A DNA stretch of 64,000 nucleotides from an uncultured Alphaproteobacteria bacterium (GTDB lineage Bacteria; Pseudomonadota; Alphaproteobacteria; Micavibrionales; Micavibrionaceae). Below are positions 54,791-62,769 of the stretch, piece by piece (position 1 is the first letter of the stretch; each line of letters opens with the position of its first letter). The notes below the pieces were generated by a model. The model was not told the origin of the DNA. It searched no databases and saw nothing but the letters and a program-made list of their open reading frames with translations. The translations under genes were made by a program, and so were the position numbers. Location: the NCBI GenBank assembly GCA_937923625.1, contig CALDTV010000019.1, positions 1-64,000 on the forward strand, read 5' to 3'.

Positions 54791-55975
54791 ATGAAAACGG
54801 AAGTCTTAATTATTGGCGGTGGCATTGCGGGGCTGGCTCTGGCCCTTTTATTAGGGAAAACTGGCTTATCAGTCATCATCGTAGAACCGCGCCCCTTCCC
54901 CCTTTCATCTCGTGAGGAGCATTTTGGTCGCACTGCGGCGCTGATGGGCGAATCTGTTAATATCTTAAAATCATTGGAAATTTGGGAAGAAATTGAGAGC
55001 AAAACAGCTCCTCTTCAAACCATGCGTATTATCGATGATGGCAACCCCAATATAGAGCCTGTCCAAATTGATTTCCCCGCAATAGACATTGGCTTAAACG
55101 AGTTTGGTTATAACGTGCCAAATATGATGCTGCATAAAATATTGGGTGATCGCGCAATGGCGTCAGAGACCATCAGCATCATTGAAGGCAAGCTTGCTGA
55201 TTTTAATGACAATATAGCCACATTAGAAGATGGCAAAACCATTCGTACAAATTTGATCGTTGGCGCAGACGGTCGTCATTCAAAACTGCGTGATCTTGTT
55301 GGCATAAATTATACGATCAAAGAATATAATCAAAGCGCCATTACCTGTTTAATTTCACATAGCTTACCGCATAATAATATCTCTACAGAGCATCACCGAA
55401 GCGGTGGCCCTTTCACAATGGTCCCTATGCCCGATAAAGAGGGTCAACATAGATCGAGCATTGTTTGGGTCGAAAAAACCAGTGATAGCGATTCTTTCAT
55501 GACGTTAAATAAAAGCGCTTTTGAAAATGCCCTACAAAGTCGTACGCGTGATGCATTAGGCAAAATAAAACTGGTGAGCGATCCAGAGAGCTGGCCTTTA
55601 AAGGCCATCATCGCCAAAGATTTAATTGCACCTCGGCTGGCATTGATTGCCGAAGCCGCCCACGCCATGAGTCCTATAGGGGCACAAGGCCTTAACTTAT
55701 CCTTACGTGACGTAGATGTTTTGGCAAAAACAATTATCGAAGCGGCAAGATTGGGCGAAGATGTCGGCAACAAAAACACCCTAAATAGCTACAGAAAGCT
55801 GAGGCGTTTAGATGTCGAAACGCGTTTTTATGGGGTGGATCAATATAATCGTATCGTCAGTAACAACATCGCCTTATTACGTGGTCTACGACGTGCAGGA
55901 TTAAAAACATTAGATAAGGTTCCCGCTTTAAAGCATTTTGCCATGCAGCAAGGTTTGAATTCTAAAACAGGTTAA
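54791..55975 (+). CDS. UbiH/UbiF-family FAD-dependent monooxygenase
   Basis: A 394-residue flavoprotein of the ubiquinone hydroxylase family. It has the N-terminal FAD motif GGGIAGLALALLLGK, the internal DG motif VGADGRHSKLRD, and a second FAD-binding segment LIAEAAHAMSPIGAQGLNL with the Gly-Gln-Gly-Leu-Asn signature. It probably hydroxylates a ring position of the ubiquinone precursor; which position cannot be told from sequence. It is divergent from grxC and converges on comF without a gap. Confidence 0.9.
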   Translation: MKTEVLIIGGGIAGLALALLLGKTGLSVIIVEPRPFPLSSREEHFGRTAALMGESVNILKSLEIWEEIESKTAPLQTMRIIDDGNPNIEPVQIDFPAIDIGLNEFGYNVPNMMLHKILGDRAMASETISIIEGKLADFNDNIATLEDGKTIRTNLIVGADGRHSKLRDLVGINYTIKEYNQSAITCLISHSLPHNNISTEHHRSGGPFTMVPMPDKEGQHRSSIVWVEKTSDSDSFMTLNKSAFENALQSRTRDALGKIKLVSDPESWPLKAIIAKDLIAPRLALIAEAAHAMSPIGAQGLNLSLRDVDVLAKTIIEAARLGEDVGNKNTLNSYRKLRRLDVETRFYGVDQYNRIVSNNIALLRGLRRAGLKTLDKVPALKHFAMQQGLNSKTG

Positions 55976-56713
55976 TCAGCCCCTTACTGGCTTTACGACC
56001 CGCGCAAGGGTCAATATATCAACATTGGCTGCACCGCCTTTCAAAAGAACTTTTGCACACTCACTCACTGTTGCCCCTGTCGTGTAAACATCATCAATCA
56101 AAATAATATTTTTACCGCGGATCTGCCTCAGGCGTTTCGGATTGACACGAAACGCGTTTTTTACATTTTTACTTCGCTCTCTGGCTTGAAGATGACCTTG
56201 CGTGACGGTTGCGCGGTTTCTTTCTAACGCATCCAATAAAGTCTCAACTTTTATATCTGATGATAAATATTTTGCGATTAATGCCGCTTGATTAAATCGT
56301 CTACGCCAGATACGCCAGCGATGGAGCGGTACAGGAACAAGATAATCTGCTTGGTCGAAAATATCTTTGCCTACACGGTTTAACCAAGGGATAAAAACAG
56401 GAACGGATTGTGTTTGATCTGCATGTTTAAATGCCAAAATAATGTTTCGTGAGGCATCATCATAAATCAATGCCGCGCGCGCCCGATTAAAAATTGGCGG
56501 GTTTTTCTGACACCCTGCGCAAATATTATCCGCCCCCTTCGCACCCGTATCAAAATCAAATGGAAACCCACAGCGATAACAATAAGGATCACCAATAAAA
56601 TTTAACGCACCCCATGCCTTCGGGGAGACCATACCTTGCGCTTCAACAATTTCGCCTGTCACGATGCAACGCGATGGTAAAAGCGCATTTAATATCTTAT
56701 TCCCCATATTCAT
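55976..56713 (-). CDS. comF: ComF family protein
   Basis: A 245-residue protein with an N-terminal zinc-binding part (CYRCGFPF ... CAGCQKNPP) and a C-terminal phosphoribosyltransferase-like domain (IILIDDVYTTGATVSECAK). ComF proteins are linked to DNA uptake in competent bacteria, but homologues are widespread and usually of unproven function. The position beside methyltransferase and grxC genes is frequent in alphaproteobacteria. Confidence 0.93.
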   Translation of the reverse strand: MNMGNKILNALLPSRCIVTGEIVEAQGMVSPKAWGALNFIGDPYCYRCGFPFDFDTGAKGADNICAGCQKNPPIFNRARAALIYDDASRNIILAFKHADQTQSVPVFIPWLNRVGKDIFDQADYLVPVPLHRWRIWRRRFNQAALIAKYLSSDIKVETLLDALERNRATVTQGHLQARERSKNVKNAFRVNPKRLRQIRGKNIILIDDVYTTGATVSECAKVLLKGGAANVDILTLARVVKPVRG

Positions 56714-56804
56714 CTGATATTCTTATGTTTTTATGCCTAAAACAGCAAGATTATATGACTTATTCCATATTGCTGTAATGGCCAATTTTCGTTAGATTGC
56801 TCTT

Positions 56805-59273
56805 ATGTTAGACAAGCTGGCAAATAAGGCTAAATCATCTTCGAATGTGATTGGCTTAAAAGATCATCATGAGGGCAAAAATTCTGCGTCCTTAAAAGCG
56901 GATGACGTTGACCCAATGGCGCCCGAAATCATCACCAATCCACTGTTGAAAAAGATCCCTGCCGACGTCATTAAACGCGCATGGTTTACAATGGCGCATT
57001 TAGTCCTTGAAGATAATGCCCGTGTTTTGGACATACGTTGCCAAAGCGGCATCAATAGCTATGCAATGGCCGTACTTAATCCCACGATAAATTTTATTGG
57101 CATTGATAAAAACGCCACGTTGATTGACGAAGCAGAAAAGAAATACAAGCTCCCTAACCTCACCTTCATGAGTGGTGATATCGAAGAAAATTTTGTGCCT
57201 AAAGGAACACTTGATGCCATCATAAATAATTTTACACTTCATGAAATATATTCCGAAAATAACTGTAGCGAACGTGCCGTGACGCTTTCCCTCGAACGGC
57301 AATTTGATCTGTTAAAGCAAAACGGAATTTTGTTTGTTCAAGGCCATATAATGCCGCCAGAGGATGACTATACACTCATGGAGATAACAGAAAATTTTGT
57401 TGATAAAGGCCATGATATTCAAAACATGTCAGACATCGCTTTACTTCAAAAATATACCGAACAAGCAAGACCAAGAGAGAATAATAATTGCCGTGGTTTT
57501 TACCTAGAAGAACTCCCGCCGCGCTTCCCCCGCACACGTCTTTTCAGACTACCTGCCAAATGGGCACATGAATTTATTTTGCGAAAAGATAATCGCAAGG
57601 ATTGGGAGAGTGAATTACACAAAGAATATAGCTTTTTCACCCGCAATGATTTTGACCGCCTTATTCGCAATTATGGGGCGCGTATGCTTTATTCTGCGCC
57701 GCATTGGGATGAAGCACTCATCAAAAAACGCGTTCACAAAAAGCTTAGAACCTTTGACCAAGATGGTACGCCACAAGAGCCGAGTGAAACAAGTTTCGTT
57801 TTGGTTGCACAAAAAGCTGCGGACAGGCAATCGCTTATATTACAAGAACGCCGCCCCGGTAAAGCCGACAACCCAAATCTTCGTATCACCGCCATGCGCA
57901 ATGAGATTGATGGAAAAATACTCGACCTTGTTTCGCGCGATATGCACATCACAGAAATTCTGCCTTATCGTGTTACCGAAGAAGGTAAATTACATGTTTT
58001 CGTGCATGAATCCCTGCCGCGCCCTTTACTCAACACGATCCCCCGTAAAGGCGCAAACATTGACCGTAAAGAATGGTCAGGCCATATGACCGAAGCCTTT
58101 GCAGTGCCACAAGAAGTTATCGAAACATTCGACTTCACTCATTTCCGAAGTGTGATGCAATTCACACAAGATTATATGGGGTTAAAACCCGAAATGGGAT
58201 GTTTAATGGAGCAAGGCCCAGGCTTTTATCCTGCGCCCGATTGTATTGATGAACGCATTGAAACAAATTACTTAAACGTCATTGCGCCCACAGAAACGCT
58301 TGAACCAAAAATAATCCCTGAAGAAGCTGATGGTTTTTCAACCAAAGGTCGTATACGCGAAATTGACGCGCAACAAATTTTGAATGCTATTGGTGTTGGT
58401 TTCATTCCCACCAGTCGTTTGGAATTACAAATTCTTGCACTCTATGAAAAGCTTGGGATTGATTATCAGGCTTGGGCAGATTGCCCCCTAACATTACAAA
58501 CCGAGGAGCCAGAAGACGTCACAAAACTTCAAGAAATCATTGCTAATCTTGCCGCTGATGATAATCGCTTCCAAGAAACCAAAGGGACGGCAGGACAATT
58601 AAAATCTATGCAGTCCGTGTTTGTTGATGAGGGCCAAGAGCACGGTGGCATTATGGGACTTGCTTCACGCGATATGGATTTTGTGCTTCAAGATGAAAGC
58701 ACGATGAACACCGCTATCGTCCTCCCCCTCACCCGCAAAATAAATGGTGAGGTTATGGCGGGAATTGTTGAACAATATTTACCCGTACCGCAACGCTATA
58801 AGGGCAATGGCTATATTGTAAGCTGCCCAAGTTTTAATATGCCCGCAGAGATCAAAAACTTCACTATGGCACGAAAATATATTGCCGATAAATTTGAAGT
58901 CTCGATTGATTGTGTTGCGCGCATGGGGGAAAGTTATTTTTCTCATGCAGGCGTGACACCGCAACGCATCTATCCATTTGCGGTGAGTACGGGCGGCGCA
59001 TCTGGTTGGAAAAAAGTTGGACGCACACATGGTGTCACAACCTATACCCCCTTATACCGCCTTTATCGTTTGCTGTATCTTGATAATGATTACAGTTTCA
59101 TGAAAGTCGTCGCAATGAGCTATCAGGCCTGTCTTGCACAAGACAGTGAAATGAGTCTGGGTTCATCCTTTTCACAAAAACATAGCGAGAGAAAAGACTC
59201 CTTCATTGGCATGAATAATATGGGCCCAATCGCCGTTAGCACCAGCAAAAAAGATTACACCCATGGCGGCTGA
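56805..59273 (+). CDS. Large protein with N-terminal methyltransferase-like domain and unassigned C-terminal region
   Basis: An 822-residue cytoplasmic protein. Residues about 60-220 resemble a class I SAM-dependent methyltransferase, but motif I is degenerate (VLDIRCQSGINSYAM in place of the usual D-G-C-G-x-G), so activity is doubtful. The middle (about 340-450) and C-terminal (about 600-760) regions contain beta-rich segments that may be diverged Nudix-like domains, for example TSFVLVAQKAADRQSLILQE. A second stretch reads ESYFSHAGVTPQRIYPFAV. I would treat this as a guess. It overlaps the downstream NDUFAF5-like methyltransferase gene by 11 bases, so the two probably act together. Confidence 0.75.
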   Translation: MLDKLANKAKSSSNVIGLKDHHEGKNSASLKADDVDPMAPEIITNPLLKKIPADVIKRAWFTMAHLVLEDNARVLDIRCQSGINSYAMAVLNPTINFIGIDKNATLIDEAEKKYKLPNLTFMSGDIEENFVPKGTLDAIINNFTLHEIYSENNCSERAVTLSLERQFDLLKQNGILFVQGHIMPPEDDYTLMEITENFVDKGHDIQNMSDIALLQKYTEQARPRENNNCRGFYLEELPPRFPRTRLFRLPAKWAHEFILRKDNRKDWESELHKEYSFFTRNDFDRLIRNYGARMLYSAPHWDEALIKKRVHKKLRTFDQDGTPQEPSETSFVLVAQKAADRQSLILQERRPGKADNPNLRITAMRNEIDGKILDLVSRDMHITEILPYRVTEEGKLHVFVHESLPRPLLNTIPRKGANIDRKEWSGHMTEAFAVPQEVIETFDFTHFRSVMQFTQDYMGLKPEMGCLMEQGPGFYPAPDCIDERIETNYLNVIAPTETLEPKIIPEEADGFSTKGRIREIDAQQILNAIGVGFIPTSRLELQILALYEKLGIDYQAWADCPLTLQTEEPEDVTKLQEIIANLAADDNRFQETKGTAGQLKSMQSVFVDEGQEHGGIMGLASRDMDFVLQDESTMNTAIVLPLTRKINGEVMAGIVEQYLPVPQRYKGNGYIVSCPSFNMPAEIKNFTMARKYIADKFEVSIDCVARMGESYFSHAGVTPQRIYPFAVSTGGASGWKKVGRTHGVTTYTPLYRLYRLLYLDNDYSFMKVVAMSYQACLAQDSEMSLGSSFSQKHSERKDSFIGMNNMGPIAVSTSKKDYTHGG

Positions 59274-60129
59274 TATTTTTGTTTTTGACCGTTCCCTCGT
59301 ACGAAAAAAACGCGCGCGCGCCAAATCTTATTTGGCCGATAGTGGTTTTTTATTTAATTGGTCACAGCAACAAATTGAAAAAAGACTTGAGGATATAAAG
59401 CGTGAATTTACAACGGCCTTACAAATAGGATGCCGCACACAAAACCGACTTAAAGATTTTGGCGTCATCAATCATATTAGTTTAGATAACACAGCCGCAT
59501 ATAAACCCGATATTTTAGCGGAAGAAGATTTACTTCCCCTTATATCCAAAAATTTTGACCTAATATACAGCGCCTTATCACTTCATAGCGTTAATGATTT
59601 ACCCGGCGCATTGGTGCAAATAAAACAAGCCTTAAAAGATGATGGTTTGTTTATTGCCGCCATGCTCGGTGGTGAAACATTATTTGAACTACGCCATGTC
59701 ATGCAACAAACAGAGCTAGAGTTACACGGTGGACAAAGCCCCCGCGTCGCTCCCTTTGCCGATATGCCGCAAATGGGAAATTTAATGCAACGTGCGGGAT
59801 TTAATCTACCCGTTATAGACTCAGAAAAAATTACTGTGACTTATGATAATATCTATAAACTCATGCATGATTTACGATATATGGGTGAAGCCAACAGCAT
59901 CAAATCACGCAATAAGAAATTCGTTGGAAAAGATTTTTTCAGCCGCGCAAATGAGCTTTATCAACAATTATATAGCGATCAAGATAGGCGACTTATCGCA
60001 ACATTTGACGTGATTTTTTTAATTGGCTGGGCACCACATGAAAGCCAACAGAAACCCTTACGCCGTGGTAGCGCCACCAATCGTTTATCAGATATCCTTG
60101 AAACAAAAGAAGAAAAACTACCATGTTAA
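59263..60129 (+). CDS. NDUFAF5-like SAM-dependent methyltransferase
   Basis: A 288-residue protein resembling the family of mitochondrial NDUFAF5, which modifies an arginine of complex I. The start has the family pattern FDRSLVRKKRARAKS. The class I fold follows, with ALQIGCRT in place of motif I and DLIYSALSLHSVNDLPGAL as motif II. Motif I is again atypical. It overlaps the 822-residue gene before it and gloB after it (7 bases), forming a tightly coupled three-gene unit. Confidence 0.85.
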   Translation: MAADIFVFDRSLVRKKRARAKSYLADSGFLFNWSQQQIEKRLEDIKREFTTALQIGCRTQNRLKDFGVINHISLDNTAAYKPDILAEEDLLPLISKNFDLIYSALSLHSVNDLPGALVQIKQALKDDGLFIAAMLGGETLFELRHVMQQTELELHGGQSPRVAPFADMPQMGNLMQRAGFNLPVIDSEKITVTYDNIYKLMHDLRYMGEANSIKSRNKKFVGKDFFSRANELYQQLYSDQDRRLIATFDVIFLIGWAPHESQQKPLRRGSATNRLSDILETKEEKLPC

Positions 60130-60839
60130 ATGTGACCCTCGTCCCTGTTTTAGACGATAATTACGCCTATATTCTAGAATCTAACAACCAAGTCGGCGTT
60201 GTAGATGCAGGCGATGCCGTACCCGTGATTCACAAATTAGATGAATTAAATCTGACGCCAGACGTTATTTTTAACACGCATCATCATGGCGATCATATCG
60301 CAGGAAACGATGCGCTTTTAGAAAAATATGACTGCGACATTATCGCCCCAGCCTATGAAACAGAGCGTATTTTAAACATTCATCATGCCGTTAAAGATGG
60401 CGATATATTCAATTTTGGGGATGAAAAAGCCACGATCATACACACAGCTGGACATACAACGGGGCATGTTTGCTTTTGGTTTAAGAAAGCGAAGGTTTTA
60501 TTTTCGGGTGATACAATTTTTGCTATGGGATGTGGCCGCTTATTTGAGGGTACACCAAAGGAGATGTTCAATAATTTTCAAAAATTTAACGCTATGCCCG
60601 ATGAAACGAAAATATATTGTGGGCATGAATACACCCAAACAAACGGTAATTTTTGTTTAACTGTTGATGCAAATAATCAGGATTTGATTGATCGTATGAA
60701 GGAAGTTGATATTTTCAGGCAAGAAAGCCAACCAACAATTCCAACAACAATTGGTCAAGAAAAGAAAACCAATATTTTCATGCGCGCAAAAACGATTGAA
60801 GAATTCACGCATTACCGCAGTTTAAGGGATAAATTTTAG
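60123..60839 (+). CDS. gloB: Hydroxyacylglutathione hydrolase (glyoxalase II)
   Basis: GloB hydrolyses S-lactoylglutathione to lactate and glutathione in methylglyoxal detoxification. The 238-residue protein has the metallo-beta-lactamase motif NTHHHGDHIAGND and later ligands in HTAGHTTGHVCFW, FSGDTIFAMGCGRLFEG and YCGHEYT. The C-terminal RAKTIEEFTHYRSLRDKF segment is typical. It overlaps the upstream methyltransferase by 7 bases. Confidence 0.96.
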   Translation: MLNVTLVPVLDDNYAYILESNNQVGVVDAGDAVPVIHKLDELNLTPDVIFNTHHHGDHIAGNDALLEKYDCDIIAPAYETERILNIHHAVKDGDIFNFGDEKATIIHTAGHTTGHVCFWFKKAKVLFSGDTIFAMGCGRLFEGTPKEMFNNFQKFNAMPDETKIYCGHEYTQTNGNFCLTVDANNQDLIDRMKEVDIFRQESQPTIPTTIGQEKKTNIFMRAKTIEEFTHYRSLRDKF

Positions 60840-61225
60840 TCTTGCTTCTTTGGTGCAGGGCGACGACCACGGGGACGACGGCTGTTTGTTTTCTTCTCGC
60901 CACCGCCGTTATTACCATTCGTATTACCATGATCGGGGAGAATAGATTCAACAGCTCCCTTGGCTTTTGCTGTTGAACGATGCGACGGAATAGGCAATGG
61001 TTTGTCAGACATATTGCCGCGTTCGCTAATCGCGATTTCAATTTCAACGCGCGATGCAACCTTGCGTAATTCATGTACAGCTTCTTGGAGGTCTTCACGC
61101 ACAGCAGAGCTTTTTTTGTCCGCTTCCCACGCTTCCAGTTTTTTTAGACAATCGGTACTTGCCTCTTCTAAGCGCTCCTTGATTGATTTCTCTTTATCTT
61201 CGTTTTTTTCTTCTGCGTCAGCCAT
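60836..61225 (-). CDS. Charged hypothetical protein
   Basis: A 129-residue, highly charged protein. An N-terminal coiled-coil-like helix (KERLEEASTDCLKKLEAWE, about residues 14-60) is followed by a disordered basic tail with Gly/Asn and RRPRGRRPAP repeats that may bind nucleic acid. No family was recognised. It converges on gloB with a few bases of overlap. Confidence 0.6.
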   Translation of the reverse strand: MADAEEKNEDKEKSIKERLEEASTDCLKKLEAWEADKKSSAVREDLQEAVHELRKVASRVEIEIAISERGNMSDKPLPIPSHRSTAKAKGAVESILPDHGNTNGNNGGGEKKTNSRRPRGRRPAPKKQD

Positions 61226-61286
61226 GCTGTCTCTCCCTTAAATTTCAAGTACCATACCGAGTTGATCGAAACCTTGCAATCAAAAC

Positions 61287-61466
61287 TCATTTAAAAACTG
61301 ATGCAGCCGCTTCGTGAACAGCTTTTTTACGCACAATTTCCGTTTCGGTACGGGTGATTTCTGCTTTTAAAGCGCTAATATAATCCTCAAGCTCATCAAC
61401 AGACATCGGCTCTAAATTTTTAATTACAGTGGCTTTTTTACGCGGCTCTAATTCATCATCAAACAT
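61287..61466 (-). CDS. DUF1192 family small protein
   Basis: A 59-residue protein of the DUF1192 family, with MFDDELEPRKK at the start and MSVDELEDYISALKAEITR in the middle forming a coiled coil. The start at 61466 has GGAG 7 bases upstream; a longer frame to 61490 is not needed. The family is almost restricted to alphaproteobacteria and its role is unknown. Confidence 0.9.
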   Translation of the reverse strand: MFDDELEPRKKATVIKNLEPMSVDELEDYISALKAEITRTETEIVRKKAVHEAAASVFK

Positions 61467-61646
61467 ACAATATCTCCTAATATTGAACAAAATAGCGCAT
61501 TTGAAGCATAGAGAAAAGATTGCAATTCAGTAAAAAATCCTTATAGTCCTCGTATTCCCTGACATTTTAGTCTGAATTGAGTTAATCCTTGGGAAGGTTT
61601 AACGCCCCATAATTGTGTCTTTTTGACGAAAAAAAAGGATTTTAAA

Positions 61647-62333
61647 ATGAGCAAAGCCCTTGATGCCCCAAAACTTTTAATGCCAAAAGCGACCGCTGTT
61701 TGGTTGGTAGATAATACAACCTTAACATTCCAGCAAATTGCTGACTTCACGGAGATGCACAAAATCGAAGTTGAAAAACTGGCCGATGATGATTTTGGTG
61801 TTGTGGGGCGTGATCCAATCCAAAATGGTGAAACCACACAAGCAGAACTAGATAAAGCCGAAGCAGATGATTCATACATCATGAAATTATCGCGCAATGA
61901 TTTGCCAGGGGTAAAAATGCGTTCCAAAGGGCCAAGATATACCCCCGTTTCTAAACGTGGCGATAAGCCCGATGCCATTGCATGGATTTTGAAAAATCAT
62001 TCTGAAATTAGCGACGCGCAGATTGGTAAATTGATTGGCACAACAAAGCCAACCATTAGCGCCGTGCGCGACCGTACACATGCGAATTCATCCACTATTC
62101 GCCCACGCCACCCTGCGGAGCTTGGATTATGTTCATATAAAGAATTAGAGCTCGCGTCCGATAAAGGATTAAAAGCGCAAGGCAAAGACCCAGAAGAAGT
62201 AAAAGCACAGCGTTTACAAAAAATTGCAGATGAGACGAAACCAGCCGAAGAAAAACCAGCTGATGCCGTTGGTGGCTTTGATTTCTCAAACTTCTTATCT
62301 TCAGGTACTGGCGGTGGAAGCGCTTCTGAGTAA
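61647..62333 (+). CDS. trcR: Cell cycle transcriptional regulator TrcR (DUF1013)
   Basis: A 228-residue DUF1013 protein, an essential and highly conserved alphaproteobacterial factor described as a cell-cycle transcription regulator linked to CtrA-type control. The N-terminal part LMPKATAVWLVDNTTLTFQQ and the central helix-turn-helix region (ISDAQIGKLIGTTKPTISAV) are very well conserved. The ATG at 61647 has AGGA 8 bases upstream. The C-terminal tail is disordered. It is a strong taxonomic marker. Confidence 0.92.
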   Translation: MSKALDAPKLLMPKATAVWLVDNTTLTFQQIADFTEMHKIEVEKLADDDFGVVGRDPIQNGETTQAELDKAEADDSYIMKLSRNDLPGVKMRSKGPRYTPVSKRGDKPDAIAWILKNHSEISDAQIGKLIGTTKPTISAVRDRTHANSSTIRPRHPAELGLCSYKELELASDKGLKAQGKDPEEVKAQRLQKIADETKPAEEKPADAVGGFDFSNFLSSGTGGGSASE

Positions 62334-62383
62334 AATATTTCAGCAATTCTTTTTTGATTAGCCAATAAGTTGTAAACAATAAA

Positions 62384-62417
62384 AAAAACGCAGTGACCAC
62401 ATGGTGACTGCGTTTTT
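62384..62417. terminator. Bidirectional terminator between trcR and the DUF465 gene
   Basis: AAAAACGCAGTGACC pairs with GGTGACTGCGTTTTT with one mismatch around an ACAT loop, with A/T runs on both sides. It serves the convergent trcR and DUF465 genes. Confidence 0.88.
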
Positions 62418-62456
62418 GGTTTATTCAATATTCTTGTAGGTAGTTTAATTCTTTTT

Positions 62457-62651
62457 TTAGGAAGTCGCTCGAATAGCTTCGATTTTTTCTTTTAATAGTA
62501 ATTTTTCACGTTTTAGCTGGCTAATTTCATGATGGCCAACAGATGGTCTAAGTCTTTCAATTTTAATGCGTTTTTCTAAATTTTGATGTTTTGTTTTTAA
62601 AGCTTCCAAACGCGCCAAGGGCGTTTGAGCTGAATCACGCTCTTGCAGCAT
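62457..62651 (-). CDS. DUF465 (YdcH) family small protein
   Basis: A 64-residue helical protein of the DUF465/YdcH family (LEALKTKHQNLEKRIKIE and ISQLKREKLLLKEKIEAI segments). The ATG at 62651 has GGAG 7 bases upstream. The function is unknown; such proteins are short coiled coils widespread in proteobacteria. Confidence 0.9.
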   Translation of the reverse strand: MLQERDSAQTPLARLEALKTKHQNLEKRIKIERLRPSVGHHEISQLKREKLLLKEKIEAIRATS

Positions 62652-62769
62652 AGACAACTCCTTATTTTTTTCATTAATTTTCGCTTACATAAGTATGATA
62701 ACTCATTTTGAGCGGCTTAGGGATATTTTTTAAATTTCTGCCTAAAAACGATAGAAAATTTCAAAATTA

